Source: Flavivirga eckloniae
Lineage (GTDB): Bacteria; Bacteroidota; Bacteroidia; Flavobacteriales; Flavobacteriaceae
Assembly (NCBI RefSeq): GCF_002886045.1
Contig: NZ_CP025791.1
Coordinates: forward strand, 5,037,001-5,101,000
Length of the DNA stretch: 64,000 nucleotides
Direction of reading: 5' to 3'
The notes beneath the pieces were generated by a model, which saw only the letters and a list, made by a program, of their open reading frames with translations, ran no database searches and had not been told where the DNA came from. Positions 54,965 through 63,716 of this stretch are shown in pieces; within the stretch, counting starts at the first letter, position 1; every line of letters begins with the position of its first letter. Both the position numbers and the translations under genes were made by a program.

Positions 54965-56041
54965 ATGCAAGATTTAAAGATATCCAAGAGAAAACCATCG
55001 TATCCCGTAACCCCTAAATTACATGAGTATTTAGCGAAGTATGACAGGAATACAAAAATCCCTATTTTTTATGATGACTTATTACGTTTTCAGGGATCGG
55101 TTGTGGTTTATGATAGGGATGATAATGATACATTGTGGATACGGGTTTATTATAATGAGTTTGAAAGGGAAGAAATTGATTCGTCGTTAAAAAAAGTGTA
55201 CACGATTTTACATTCTGATGGTAACGAGGATGTGCTTCCTTTTTTAAATGTTGATGCTATTGATTTCTGTACTTTTGGAAATTCTAAACCTTTTAGGGTA
55301 AAGATTAGAAATATTTTAAACGACAACTTTACTTATTTTTATGTAAAAACTACCGATGCGTCTCGTATTTATGGTTTGGAACTGGAGCATATGTTATCTC
55401 CGTATAACCTTAACTTTTTAGTTTATAAAAATACACTTATTGAAGAGCACATATCGGGGATTCCTGGCGATGAGTTTATAAAAAACATGTTGCCGAATTG
55501 TACTAGATCTGAAAAGGCGCAAATTGCAAAGGAGTTTGTAAAGTTTAATGAGCGTTGTATGATCAGGCTTTTGGGTGATATGCGATCGTATAATTATGTT
55601 ATTGTACCTACTCACGATTTCGACCACGTGGTGTATAAGATACGGGCTATCGATTTCGATCAGCAGTGCTATGAAGGGAAGTTTAATATTTACAGACCTC
55701 AGTTTTTTAAGGAAAACTTTAAAATGGTGGAATTGGTTTCTAACAACATACAGAAGCTATCTATCGATCAATACAAAACCGAGGAGCGGTCTATTTTGGT
55801 TAAACGTCTAAAGAGTTTTTCTGAAAGGATAGACAAGTTGTTAGATTGTATGGAGAACGATGTTATTTCCAGCGAGGAAAATATAACGCAGTTAAAGACC
55901 ACAATCTTTAATTATACGCACGATGTGAATTTTAAGCGCAGTAAAAATATGGGGGAAATACTTAAGTATTCTTTAGAGTTTATAACGCGTAATTATCAGA
56001 ATGTAAAATTAGAGAATTTAAGGTCGTATGATGATGACTGA
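54965..56041 (+). CDS. unrecognised protein with protein-kinase/APH-like motifs
   Basis: 358 residues, no signal peptide. I do not know a family name. Residues 120-235 show a kinase-like order: a Lys in a beta strand (FTYFYVKTT, Lys128), a Glu in the next helix (GLELEHML, Glu139/141), a hinge-like LIEEHISGIPGDEF (158-171), a catalytic-loop-like LLGDMRSYNYVIV with Asp205 and Asn210 at the D-x4-N spacing, and IRAIDFDQ (Asp230/Asp232) where DFG or IDFD occurs. The Gly-rich loop is not evident. The N-terminal ~100 residues and the C-terminal helices are unknown. Kinase fold is an inference from these motifs. Confidence 0.7.
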   Translation: MQDLKISKRKPSYPVTPKLHEYLAKYDRNTKIPIFYDDLLRFQGSVVVYDRDDNDTLWIRVYYNEFEREEIDSSLKKVYTILHSDGNEDVLPFLNVDAIDFCTFGNSKPFRVKIRNILNDNFTYFYVKTTDASRIYGLELEHMLSPYNLNFLVYKNTLIEEHISGIPGDEFIKNMLPNCTRSEKAQIAKEFVKFNERCMIRLLGDMRSYNYVIVPTHDFDHVVYKIRAIDFDQQCYEGKFNIYRPQFFKENFKMVELVSNNIQKLSIDQYKTEERSILVKRLKSFSERIDKLLDCMENDVISSEENITQLKTTIFNYTHDVNFKRSKNMGEILKYSLEFITRNYQNVKLENLRSYDDD

Positions 56042-56490
56042 TTTAATACACGAATAACGTGTTAATAACGAGGCTAACTTTCTGCAAAAATCGTTATCAC
56101 GAATTACATTTGGATAGATTTAAGTTTATTATATCTTTAGATGAGTGTTTATAAATTAACGTGAATCTTGCTTAAGAATTCAAGGTGTTCCTCCCTTTTA
56201 AAAAGGGAAGTGGACCCCGATGAGATCGGGATTCGGAGGGTTACATTTGTTTGTTATTTTTAATAAAACTCCTCTTTCTTCCAATTTTTATCAAAATCGA
56301 AATTCATTTCTCGGCTTTAATTTAAAGAGGAGAGCACTGTGACAGTAAAAAGATAGTTCTGAAACAAGTCTGGGACACACAACGACATAAATTCTCTTAT
56401 CCAAGATTCGTTAAATTAGTAAACTGTGTTTGCTTATTTGTAAATAATTGGTGTTTTGAAGAATTTGTGAAAACTAGTGTCTCTTTTTAC
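56042..56490. other. 449-bp gap with a REP-like element and a possible gene remnant
   Basis: Contents: a short inverted repeat after the stop (ACACG..CGTGT near 56047-56061), a REP-like element at 56190-56240, and a 15-codon minus-strand stretch (56307-56260) ending FDFDKNWKKEEFY that resembles the C-terminus FDENWN of the neighbouring protein. No complete gene is supported. Confidence 0.5.
56190..56240. repeat. REP-like palindromic intergenic element
   Basis: CCTCCCTTTTAAAAAGGG, then CCCCGATGAGATCGGG, closed by CGGAGGG. Two nested hairpins are bracketed by CCTCC/GGAGG. GC content is well above the surroundings. I recognise this type of dispersed element from flavobacterial genomes. Confidence 0.65.
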
Positions 56491-57003
56491 TTAATTCCAG
56501 TTTTCATCAAAATCTAAATTGTTGTAATCATCAACATCAATGCCGTCGTCAAATTCGATAGAACTTTTAGTCATATCCACTTCAAATAGTTTATCTGGAG
56601 CTTCGTCTGGTACTTGACCTTGAACAAACATTAAATTTGGGTAGTCGGTACCTTCGGCTTCTTCTACAATTTCAGCCAATTCCACATAGAATGTCCACAT
56701 GCTTAAAAAGTCGTAAATGTAAATTAGCTTTGTTTGTGCTTCATGTACCACACTGCTAATCTCGGTCTCATTCATTAAGCGGGCAGAGTTGTCTTCGCTT
56801 AAATCGAACAACGAAATTTCTTCACCTTGATTCCATGCATCGTCACTTAAATAAAAAGATGCCATTTCTGTACCATCAAACCCAAAAGATTGTGTAATGA
56901 TATTATGCAAATCTTCAAGAGAGTCTGATTCGCGAATTTCTAAATCGCGAAAAATATCATCTTCGGTATCGTTATCTAAAATAACTCTAAATCTATAAAT
57001 CAT
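56491..57003 (-). CDS. plasmid pRiA4b ORF-3 family protein
   Basis: 170 residues. IYRFRVILDNDTEDDIFRDLEIRESDSLEDLHNIITQSFGFDGTEMASFYLSDDAW and YIYDFLSMWTFYVELAEIVE follow the pRiA4b ORF-3 (IS1096 passenger TnpR-like) domain. The C-terminus is very acidic. Despite the name it is a widespread chromosomal protein of unknown function, not proof of a mobile element. Confidence 0.85.
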   Translation of the reverse strand: MIYRFRVILDNDTEDDIFRDLEIRESDSLEDLHNIITQSFGFDGTEMASFYLSDDAWNQGEEISLFDLSEDNSARLMNETEISSVVHEAQTKLIYIYDFLSMWTFYVELAEIVEEAEGTDYPNLMFVQGQVPDEAPDKLFEVDMTKSSIEFDDGIDVDDYNNLDFDENWN

Positions 57004-57040
57004 GATGAAATTATTTACTGCAAAGGTATGCTTTTTTGGA

Positions 57041-58057
57041 TTATTTGGAAAAACGGTGCATTAAAAAAGTCATGGCACTTAATAGGAAAAATGCGCCTAC
57101 TTGATGTGCTACACCTAACCAAACGGGTACTTGTAACAATATGGTAAATATGCCTAATAAAATCTGAACGGCCAATACGATTAATACTATGTTTATTCCT
57201 TTTGACTGATACATGGTTAGGTTTAGTTTTTTTGACTTTTTCCAAATTAATAGAATCAAGATCACTACTACATATGCCAAAATCCTGTGAACAAATTGTA
57301 CGCCGCTTTTTCCTTCGATAAAGTTTTTGTACAATGGTGTTTGCTCTATGTAAACGGTTTGGTGCATAAATTTCCCTTCACTCATCATGGGCCAATGGTT
57401 ATGTATAAAACCGGCATCGAGTCCGGCAACAAACGCCCCATAGATAATTTGTAGTAATACTATAGCAAGGGTAAACCGTATGAGATTTCTAAAAGCAATA
57501 TGTACTTCCTTTTTATGTGGAAACATTAAATCCAGAGCAACCCAGAAGGTATAAGCAAAGGTTATAAAAGCGGTTGTTAAATGTGCAGCCAACCTATAGT
57601 GGCTAACATCTGGGCGATCTACCAAACCACTTTTAACCATATACCATCCTAAAAAGCCTTGAAATGCTCCAAGAGCTAGTAAAACGACAGCTTTTTTTAC
57701 TGTGGCTTTCGATAGCTTTTTGGTTATTACAAAGTATAAAAAGGGAATAAGGAATACGAGCCCTATAAATCGACCGATAACACGATGTAGCCATTCCCAA
57801 AAGTATATGTCTTTAAAATCTTGAAGTGTAAACTGGTTGTTTAGTTTTTGATATTCGGGATATTGCTTGTATAGATCAAAGGCTTTTTCCCATTCAACAT
57901 CATTCATTGGCGGAATGGTGCCAGAAATAAGTTTATAGTTGGAAATGGATAATCCGGAATGTGTGAGTCTTGTTATACCACCAACAACTACCATGATAAA
58001 AATAAGCAGACATCCTGTAAGCAGCCAATATATAACCTTTTTATCGTTTGTATTCAT
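57041..58057 (-). CDS. ctaA: heme A synthase, COX15/CtaA family
   Basis: 338 residues, eight TM segments in two halves. VVGGITRLTHSGLSISNYKLISGTIPPMNDVEWEKAF is the COX15-type N-terminal signature; heme-ligand His candidates are in FWEWLHRVIGRFIG, HYRLAAHLTTAFI, VQFVHRILAYVVV and GVAHQVGAFFLL. It oxidises heme O to heme A for cytochrome c oxidase. It is 37 bp upstream of the pRiA4b ORF-3 gene. Confidence 0.93.
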   Translation of the reverse strand: MNTNDKKVIYWLLTGCLLIFIMVVVGGITRLTHSGLSISNYKLISGTIPPMNDVEWEKAFDLYKQYPEYQKLNNQFTLQDFKDIYFWEWLHRVIGRFIGLVFLIPFLYFVITKKLSKATVKKAVVLLALGAFQGFLGWYMVKSGLVDRPDVSHYRLAAHLTTAFITFAYTFWVALDLMFPHKKEVHIAFRNLIRFTLAIVLLQIIYGAFVAGLDAGFIHNHWPMMSEGKFMHQTVYIEQTPLYKNFIEGKSGVQFVHRILAYVVVILILLIWKKSKKLNLTMYQSKGINIVLIVLAVQILLGIFTILLQVPVWLGVAHQVGAFFLLSAMTFLMHRFSK

Positions 58058-58096
58058 CTTATGTTTTATTAGGTTGAGGCTCTATTTAATCATCAA

Positions 58097-58549
58097 TTAT
58101 TTTATAACTTTTTTAAAGCAAATACTATTGGTTACATCCTTATACTGTCCGTAATTTGGTATAACTGTATAATCGTTTTTTTTATAAAATTGAACAGCCT
58201 CTACTTGTCGCTTTCCGGTTTCTAGTATACATGCTTCAAAGTTTAGCTCTCTAGACCAATTTTCCAGTTCTTTCAAAATCTTAGTAGCTACGCCTTTTCC
58301 TCTGGTTTCTGGAAGTGTGAACATGCGTTTAACTTCTGTTTCCTTTTCAGTAAACTTCTTAAAAGCACCGCACCCTACAGGTTTATTATCTATATAAGCA
58401 ACTACTATATGTTTTAATACATCTATATTGTTGTATTGATGGTAAAAATCATGATCGTCTCCATCGACTATTTTTAAATAGTCGTTTAACAAATTTACCA
58501 GATGGATAAAGTCGTTATTATTAGAATCTGTCCTAACGAGTTTCATCAT
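58097..58549 (-). CDS. GNAT-family N-acetyltransferase
   Basis: 150 residues. The GNAT core is visible: VVAYIDNKPVGCGAFKKF (strand 2-3), EVKRMFTLPETRGKGVATKILKELENW (acetyl-CoA loop RGKGVA) and LETGKRQVEAVQFYKKNDYTVIPNYGQY. The acceptor is unknown. It overlaps the 3' end of cca by 14-17 bp depending on which of two adjacent ATGs is used, so it is translationally coupled. Confidence 0.9.
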   Translation of the reverse strand: MMKLVRTDSNNNDFIHLVNLLNDYLKIVDGDDHDFYHQYNNIDVLKHIVVAYIDNKPVGCGAFKKFTEKETEVKRMFTLPETRGKGVATKILKELENWSRELNFEACILETGKRQVEAVQFYKKNDYTVIPNYGQYKDVTNSICFKKVIK

Positions 58550-59969
58550 TTTTATGTATTGCTTTTAGCCCTAAGCGTTTGCCTTCTTTTAGCATTAATT
58601 TATAGGCAGCATCATATTCGTTCGGAATGTCTCCTTCTAATATGGCCTCTTTTATTGTATCTTTTATTAAACCGATTTCGCGTGATGGTTTTAAGTTGAA
58701 AACTACCATAATTTCTTCTCCGGTAATAGGAGGTTGAAAGTTTCTAACATGGTCTCGTTCTTCAACTTCAACGATTTTTTCTCTAACAATTTTAAAGTTG
58801 TTATGATATTTAGCGAATCGTTTCGGGTTTTTGGTGGTTATATCTGCTTCGCAAAGCGTCATTAAATCTTCTACGTAATCCCCGGCATCAAAAACCAAAC
58901 GACGTACGGCAGAATCTGTTACGATATCTTGAGCCAAAACTATAGGGCGTGAACTCATAAACACCATTTTCTGTACAAATTTCATTTTGTCATTAAGTGG
59001 CATTTTTAGTCTTTTAAATAGACGATATACCATTTTGGAACCTTCAAATTCATGACCATGGAATGTCCAACCTACTTTTTTACTAAACTTTTTTGTTGGT
59101 GCTTTTCCAATATCGTGTAACAAGGCCGCCCATCGTAACCAAAGATTGTCTGTGTTTTCTGCAATATTATCTACAACCTCCAAAGTGTGATAAAAATTGT
59201 CTTTATGACGTTGACCTTCAATTTCATCAATGCCTTTTAAAGCCATAAGCTCTGGCATGATATCTTTTAATAGTCCTGTTTTTTCCAGTAACAGGAATCC
59301 GATAGAAGGCTTTTTACTTTCAAGAATCTTATTTAATTCTGTTACTATGCGCTCTTTGGTAATAATCTTAATGCGATGGCTATTTTTTGTAATAGCATTT
59401 AGTGATTCGCTTTCTATGGTAAAATCTAATTGTGTAGCAAAACGTATGGCACGCATCATTCGTAATGGATCGTCACTGTATGTTATATCTGGGTTTAATG
59501 GCGTGCGAATGATTTGCTTTTCTAAATCTCCGATACCATTAAAAGGATCGAGCAAATCGCCAAAATGCTCTTCACTTAAATTTAAGGCTAATGCATTTAT
59601 AGTAAAATCACGACGGTTTTGATCATCCTCTAAAGTACCATTTTCTACTTTCGGATTTCTACTGTCTTCATTATAAGATTCCTTACGCGCTCCCACAAAC
59701 TCGATTTCAATATCGTTGTATCGAAGCATGGCAGTACCATAGGTTTTAAAAACCTGAACCTTTGGATTATTTGGAAGGTTTTTGGCAACTTGTTTGGCTA
59801 GTTTAATACCACTGCCTACGGCAACTACATCAATATCTTTTGCATCGCCGCGCTTTAATATAAAATCGCGTACAAATCCACCAATAACATAACTCTCTAC
59901 GTTTAGTTGTTTAGCAGATAGCGATATGATTTTGAATATATTATGTTGTAATGCCTTTTTGTAATTCAT
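58533..59969 (-). CDS. cca: CCA tRNA nucleotidyltransferase with HD domain
   Basis: 478 residues from the ATG at 59969; the TTG directly before it is in frame but not needed. Nucleotidyltransferase motifs GGFVRDFIL and DAKDIDVVAVG, the RRDFTINALAL motif and ITYSDDPLRMMRAIRFATQ, then an HD phosphohydrolase domain (WAALLHDIGKAPTKKF, TFHGHEFEGSKM). It adds or repairs the 3' CCA of tRNA. A 75-bp array of 7-bp repeats ends only a few bases before its start. Confidence 0.93.
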   Translation of the reverse strand: MNYKKALQHNIFKIISLSAKQLNVESYVIGGFVRDFILKRGDAKDIDVVAVGSGIKLAKQVAKNLPNNPKVQVFKTYGTAMLRYNDIEIEFVGARKESYNEDSRNPKVENGTLEDDQNRRDFTINALALNLSEEHFGDLLDPFNGIGDLEKQIIRTPLNPDITYSDDPLRMMRAIRFATQLDFTIESESLNAITKNSHRIKIITKERIVTELNKILESKKPSIGFLLLEKTGLLKDIMPELMALKGIDEIEGQRHKDNFYHTLEVVDNIAENTDNLWLRWAALLHDIGKAPTKKFSKKVGWTFHGHEFEGSKMVYRLFKRLKMPLNDKMKFVQKMVFMSSRPIVLAQDIVTDSAVRRLVFDAGDYVEDLMTLCEADITTKNPKRFAKYHNNFKIVREKIVEVEERDHVRNFQPPITGEEIMVVFNLKPSREIGLIKDTIKEAILEGDIPNEYDAAYKLMLKEGKRLGLKAIHKNDETR

Positions 59970-59975
59970 CAATTA

Positions 59976-60050
59976 AGTTCAAAGTTCAAAGTTCAAAGTT
60001 CAAAGTTCAAAGTTCAAAGTTCAAAGTTCAAAGTTCAAAGTTCAAAGTTC
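59976..60050. repeat. 7-bp tandem repeat, ten units, upstream of cca
   Basis: AAAGTTC (GAACTTT on the coding strand of cca) repeated ten times without error from 59981, plus a partial unit. It lies 6-80 bp upstream of the cca ATG and between cca and the tsaC-like gene on the same strand. Each unit on the minus strand gives a TTTG when joined to the next, which resembles the core of the -7 and -33 promoter boxes. Confidence 0.9.
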
Positions 60051-60099
60051 CAAGTGATGAATTATTTTCGATTGGAATTTTGTATTTGAAATTTGAGTT

Positions 60100-60660
60100 T
60101 TATGCTCTTATAACCTTTACGATACCACTGTTGCTCAATTTAATAATTGATGACGGTTTATCACAGATTTTTTCGCGATGCAAATTTACAACATAGTCTA
60201 CACCTTTTATAACCTCTTGGGATATTTCTTTAAATGATTTCGGAGTTGGAAATCCACTTATATTCGCCGATGTAGAAACTATGGCTGTATTAAGTTTTCT
60301 AGCGAGTTGATAGCAAAAATCGTCATCTGGAATTCTAATGGCTATGGTACCATCATCAGCAATTAAGTTGGGTGCTAAATTTTGTGCTTCGTCGTAAATA
60401 ATGGTTGTTGGCTTTTCAGAAATATCGATAATATTTAAAGCCGCATTTGGAATGCTTTTTACATACTTTTTTAGCATTCTATCATCTGCAACCAGGCATA
60501 TCAAGGCCTTACTATCTTCCCGTTGTTTTAGTTCGTAAATTTTTTTAACAGCAACTTCGTTTGTTGCATCGCAACCAATACCCCAAACCGTATCTGTAGG
60601 GTAGAGTATGAGTCCACCGTTTTTAAGCACGTTTAGCGCGTTGTTTATTTCAGTTTGCAT
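60100..60660 (-). CDS. tsaC: L-threonylcarbamoyladenylate synthase (Sua5/YrdC/TsaC)
   Basis: 186 residues, YrdC domain only. YPTDTVWGIGCDATNE, IYELKQREDSKALICLV (KxR motif) and TAIVSTSANISGFPTPKSF are the conserved sites. It makes threonylcarbamoyl-AMP from Thr, bicarbonate and ATP for the t6A37 tRNA modification. It lacks the C-terminal Sua5 domain. Upstream of cca on the same strand. Confidence 0.92.
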   Translation of the reverse strand: MQTEINNALNVLKNGGLILYPTDTVWGIGCDATNEVAVKKIYELKQREDSKALICLVADDRMLKKYVKSIPNAALNIIDISEKPTTIIYDEAQNLAPNLIADDGTIAIRIPDDDFCYQLARKLNTAIVSTSANISGFPTPKSFKEISQEVIKGVDYVVNLHREKICDKPSSIIKLSNSGIVKVIRA

Positions 60661-60672
60661 ATAGAGGGATGC

Positions 60673-61332
60673 TTAATTTTTAACAAGTAGAATTTGGTAT
60701 GCATCAATTAAAACTTTCCAGTCCTTTTTTTGCATGTATTCTACAACTGTTTTTCCTTTTCCGCCTCCCGGTAATCCACAATCGTCTATGAGTACAATAG
60801 AATTATCGTGTAATTTGTTTTCTATAAGTTGAAATTCTTTTAAGTGATGTTCTTGGCTTTTTACCTGAATTTCTGTATCTGTTTTAGAATAATCGTAGCT
60901 ATCTAAGTATAAGAAATCTACAGGTTCTTCAAACGTTCTAAGAAATTCTAAAGAATCATTTAAGTGTACAGTTACTGTGTCGTTTAACCCTTGAATGTTA
61001 ACTTCGTTTTGAGCCCCATTTACAGAGTCTTCGCTAATATCAACGGAGTGCATTTTAGCATTGTTTTGCTGCGCCCATTTACCAAAGACTATGGTTGCTG
61101 CTCCATCTCCCTTGGTGTTTTGCAAACCTAGCCTGGAAGTACCTGTTTCAATAATCATTTTGGCTTTTCTTTCGTCAAGTAGTTTTAACGTTTTGGCAAA
61201 TGTTACTCTTCTTCTTTTAAAATTATATTTAAAAGGCATGAATGGGTATAGGGATTTGTGCTTTATAAATTTTATTAAAAAAGGTGCGGCAACAGCTAAA
61301 AGCAGTACGATTAGTAATATTTTAAATATCAT
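60673..61332 (-). CDS. membrane-anchored class I methyltransferase-like protein
   Basis: 219 residues. One N-terminal TM (about 2-22), then a Rossmann-like SAM domain: MIIETGTSRLG, KMHSVDISEDSV, VDFLYLDSYDYSKT and SIVLIDDCGLPGGGKGKTVVEYM, close to the Methyltransf_24 group. The substrate is unknown; next to FkbM and glycosyltransferase genes it may act on a surface sugar. It is 12 bp upstream of tsaC on the same strand. Confidence 0.8.
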   Translation of the reverse strand: MIFKILLIVLLLAVAAPFLIKFIKHKSLYPFMPFKYNFKRRRVTFAKTLKLLDERKAKMIIETGTSRLGLQNTKGDGAATIVFGKWAQQNNAKMHSVDISEDSVNGAQNEVNIQGLNDTVTVHLNDSLEFLRTFEEPVDFLYLDSYDYSKTDTEIQVKSQEHHLKEFQLIENKLHDNSIVLIDDCGLPGGGKGKTVVEYMQKKDWKVLIDAYQILLVKN

Positions 61333-61452
61333 TTGTAACTATATTTTAAAATAGGTTAGGGCGCAAATTTAGGATTTACTTTTTAAATGCTTTATAATGT
61401 ATTTAATAAAGTTCATTTTTATATTTTTACCAGAATTATTTCAATTATATAG

Positions 61453-62301
61453 ATGAGTAAAAAATTAAAGTATTCGTTTTTAAAGTTAAAATCTTCATTA
61501 AGGAATAAAATTCTGGGAAAATATGCCATTGGCGTTATATACGAAACTAAAAATGGTCATATTGCTGCGCCTATAAATGACCTCATGGTAGGTAAAAAGC
61601 TAGGTAATAAGGGCGAGTATGATATGGCAGAGGTAAATACTATTAAGGGGTTTATAAAACCTACAGATACTATTTATATTGTTGGTGTGCATTGGGGAAC
61701 CTTACTTATACCGCTTTCTAAATATTGCAATAAGATTGTAGGCTACGAAGCCAACCCCAGAACGTTTTACTTTTTAGAAACCAATTTATTGATTAATAGA
61801 ATTAGTAATGTTTCTTTATTTAATAATGCGGCTGGAGATGCCTCTAAAAAAGTAAAGTTTTATACCAGTACTATTAACTCTGGAGGTAGTAAAATAAAGC
61901 CCAAGATTGACAAGTACATGTATAAATACGATAACCCGGATACTATTGAGGTAGATATGGTGGCTATTGATGCGCATGCCAAGGCTAATAATTTAGATGA
62001 AGCTCAGGGGATTATTATGGATATTGAAGGTGCTGAATACTATGCTTTACAGGGGATGACCAATACGTTAAAAGCAAGCAAGTTTTTATATATTGAATAT
62101 GTGCCTCATCACTTGGAAAATGTATCGAAAACCAATAACGAAGACTTTTTTAGCTTAATAATACCACATTATAATACGGCTAAGTTTATGAATGATACTT
62201 CTAAAACTTTTGATATTAGCAATGATAAGGAGGAGTTTTTGTCTTACGTAAACGCTTTAAAAGCAGCTGGAAAATCTGATAATATATTATTTACCAAGTA
62301 A
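61453..62301 (+). CDS. FkbM-family methyltransferase
   Basis: 282 residues. DTIYIVGVHWGTLLIPLSKYCNKIVGYEANPRTFYFLETNLLIN corresponds to the SAM-binding start of FkbM proteins (with VGVHWG in place of the usual VGAxxG), and VDMVAIDAHA..GIIMDIEGAEYYALQGM is the hallmark FkbM motif. Typically O-methylates sugars of surface polysaccharides. The 3' end overlaps the convergent glycosyltransferase gene by 15 bp. Confidence 0.88.
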   Translation: MSKKLKYSFLKLKSSLRNKILGKYAIGVIYETKNGHIAAPINDLMVGKKLGNKGEYDMAEVNTIKGFIKPTDTIYIVGVHWGTLLIPLSKYCNKIVGYEANPRTFYFLETNLLINRISNVSLFNNAAGDASKKVKFYTSTINSGGSKIKPKIDKYMYKYDNPDTIEVDMVAIDAHAKANNLDEAQGIIMDIEGAEYYALQGMTNTLKASKFLYIEYVPHHLENVSKTNNEDFFSLIIPHYNTAKFMNDTSKTFDISNDKEEFLSYVNALKAAGKSDNILFTK

Positions 62302-63360
62302 ATCTCTATAAGCCTTAATGTATTTTTCTGCGGCGTTGTCCCAGTTAAAACTTTTGGCGTGGTTAATATAGTTTTGCGATAAGGTGTCTTTATTGTTATT
62401 AAAGGTATTTAATCCGTCTTGCATTACTTTGGCCATATAATCCGGATCGTAATTATCCCAGTAAAAAGCATGCTCACCGCCAATTTCGGGAAGCGAGGTG
62501 TTATTGGATAAAAATACAGGTTTTCCAAAGCGCATGGCTTCGATTGGTGGAATACCAAAGCCTTCTCTTAAAGAAGGGAAAACAAAAGCTTCGCAGTTTT
62601 GTAGATAATACTGTTTGTCTAATTCCGAAATCTTACCCGTAATTAATACGCGGTCTTGCAGTCCTAATTGAGCTATTGTTTTTTGTAATGTACCGTTAGC
62701 ATAGTCGGTATTATTTTTACCAGAAAGAATAAGATGGTATTCGGGCAAAAACTCCAACATTTTTACCAAAGCATGGAAGTTTTTACGTTCGGAAAATTCC
62801 CCGATACTGAATAAAAATGGCGCAGTAGTGAGTTGTTCGGGTTTGTAATTCTGTGGGATTTCAATATCTAGAATGGGGTTACCGTTATGAATAACGTATT
62901 CGGGAACATCCGGAATATTAAAGTGTTCGTGCGTGGATGCTTTTGCGTAATTCGATATATAGGTAATGGCATGACTTCTATCTAATTTTTCCTGAAAGCG
63001 AACATTATGTTTGTGAGACATATCGCTGGATACTTCTTCAACAAAATTAACATCATGTACCGTTAAAAGATATGGGATATCGTGGTACGGTTCTATCTTG
63101 ATATTTTGATTAAGGCAATGCCATAAATCGTATTTTTTTCTAATTAGAAAGGGCGCATTTCTTCTAAAAGAATAATACTTTTTATAGTTAAAATAGGAGC
63201 CGTATTCAGATTTTAAGGGTTGTGTGTTTTTTGCATGAAGCGTCATTTTAAAATCTGTTACATTAGCGTTATAAAGCCCTTTTATTAAATGGTAATTGAA
63301 TTGACCAAAACCAAAGTGCTGGTTTTTAATGTTATGGGATTCTAAAAAAATATTCTGCAT
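62287..63360 (-). CDS. GT4-type glycosyltransferase
   Basis: 357 residues, GT-B fold. NIKNQHFGFGQFNYHLIKGL (acceptor domain), YLLTVHDVNFVEE, FLFSIGEFSERKNFHALVKML and ALVFPSLREGFGIPPIEAMRFGKPV-type donor motif with the E-x7-E pair. It probably builds LPS core or another surface glycan. Donor and acceptor are unknown. Confidence 0.9.
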   Translation of the reverse strand: MQNIFLESHNIKNQHFGFGQFNYHLIKGLYNANVTDFKMTLHAKNTQPLKSEYGSYFNYKKYYSFRRNAPFLIRKKYDLWHCLNQNIKIEPYHDIPYLLTVHDVNFVEEVSSDMSHKHNVRFQEKLDRSHAITYISNYAKASTHEHFNIPDVPEYVIHNGNPILDIEIPQNYKPEQLTTAPFLFSIGEFSERKNFHALVKMLEFLPEYHLILSGKNNTDYANGTLQKTIAQLGLQDRVLITGKISELDKQYYLQNCEAFVFPSLREGFGIPPIEAMRFGKPVFLSNNTSLPEIGGEHAFYWDNYDPDYMAKVMQDGLNTFNNNKDTLSQNYINHAKSFNWDNAAEKYIKAYRDLLGK

Positions 63361-63716
63361 AGTTGGTTAATTTGACAGATAGGCAGATAATTCATGCGAA
63401 ATTTCTAGGCTAGTTTTTTACAATTAAGCCTGTTTTATTACTTTTTAAATGACGATTATGAGGGATGTAAATGTAATTAATTCAAAAGGATTATTTATCA
63501 TTTAGAATGATATACTTTTTCGATATTCGTTATATGGTATGTTCTTGATTTTTACGAGTATTTTGCTTTGTTTGTTTCTGCTATGTATATTAAGAGGTAT
63601 GGTCTCTTTTCTGAGTTATGTTGATAGGTAAGCTACATGATTTTTTTGTCTTTTTGTTTTAATTTTAAAATTTCAACAAGGATAAACATTACTTTTGCAC
63701 CACAACTATATTTTGA
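63361..63716. other. 356-bp divergent intergenic region
   Basis: AT-rich DNA between the glycosyltransferase and LPS-kinase-like genes. A TACTTTTG -7 box is at 63690-63697. I see no repeat, RNA or coding region here. Confidence 0.5.
63690..63697 (+). promoter_or_regulatory. candidate -7 box of the LPS-kinase-like gene
   Basis: TACTTTTG (TAnnTTTG) lies 20 bp before the ATG at 63717, the same box as before sucC and grpE. Confidence 0.5.

Noticed and set aside
56491-57003. Mobile element inferred from the name pRiA4b ORF-3 / IS1096 passenger
   Set aside because: No transposase, terminal inverted repeats or target duplications nearby; the family is common on chromosomes.
59976-60050. CRISPR array or coding repeat
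   Set aside because: Units are 7 bp with no spacers; an ORF across it reads only a low-complexity peptide antisense to the cca leader.
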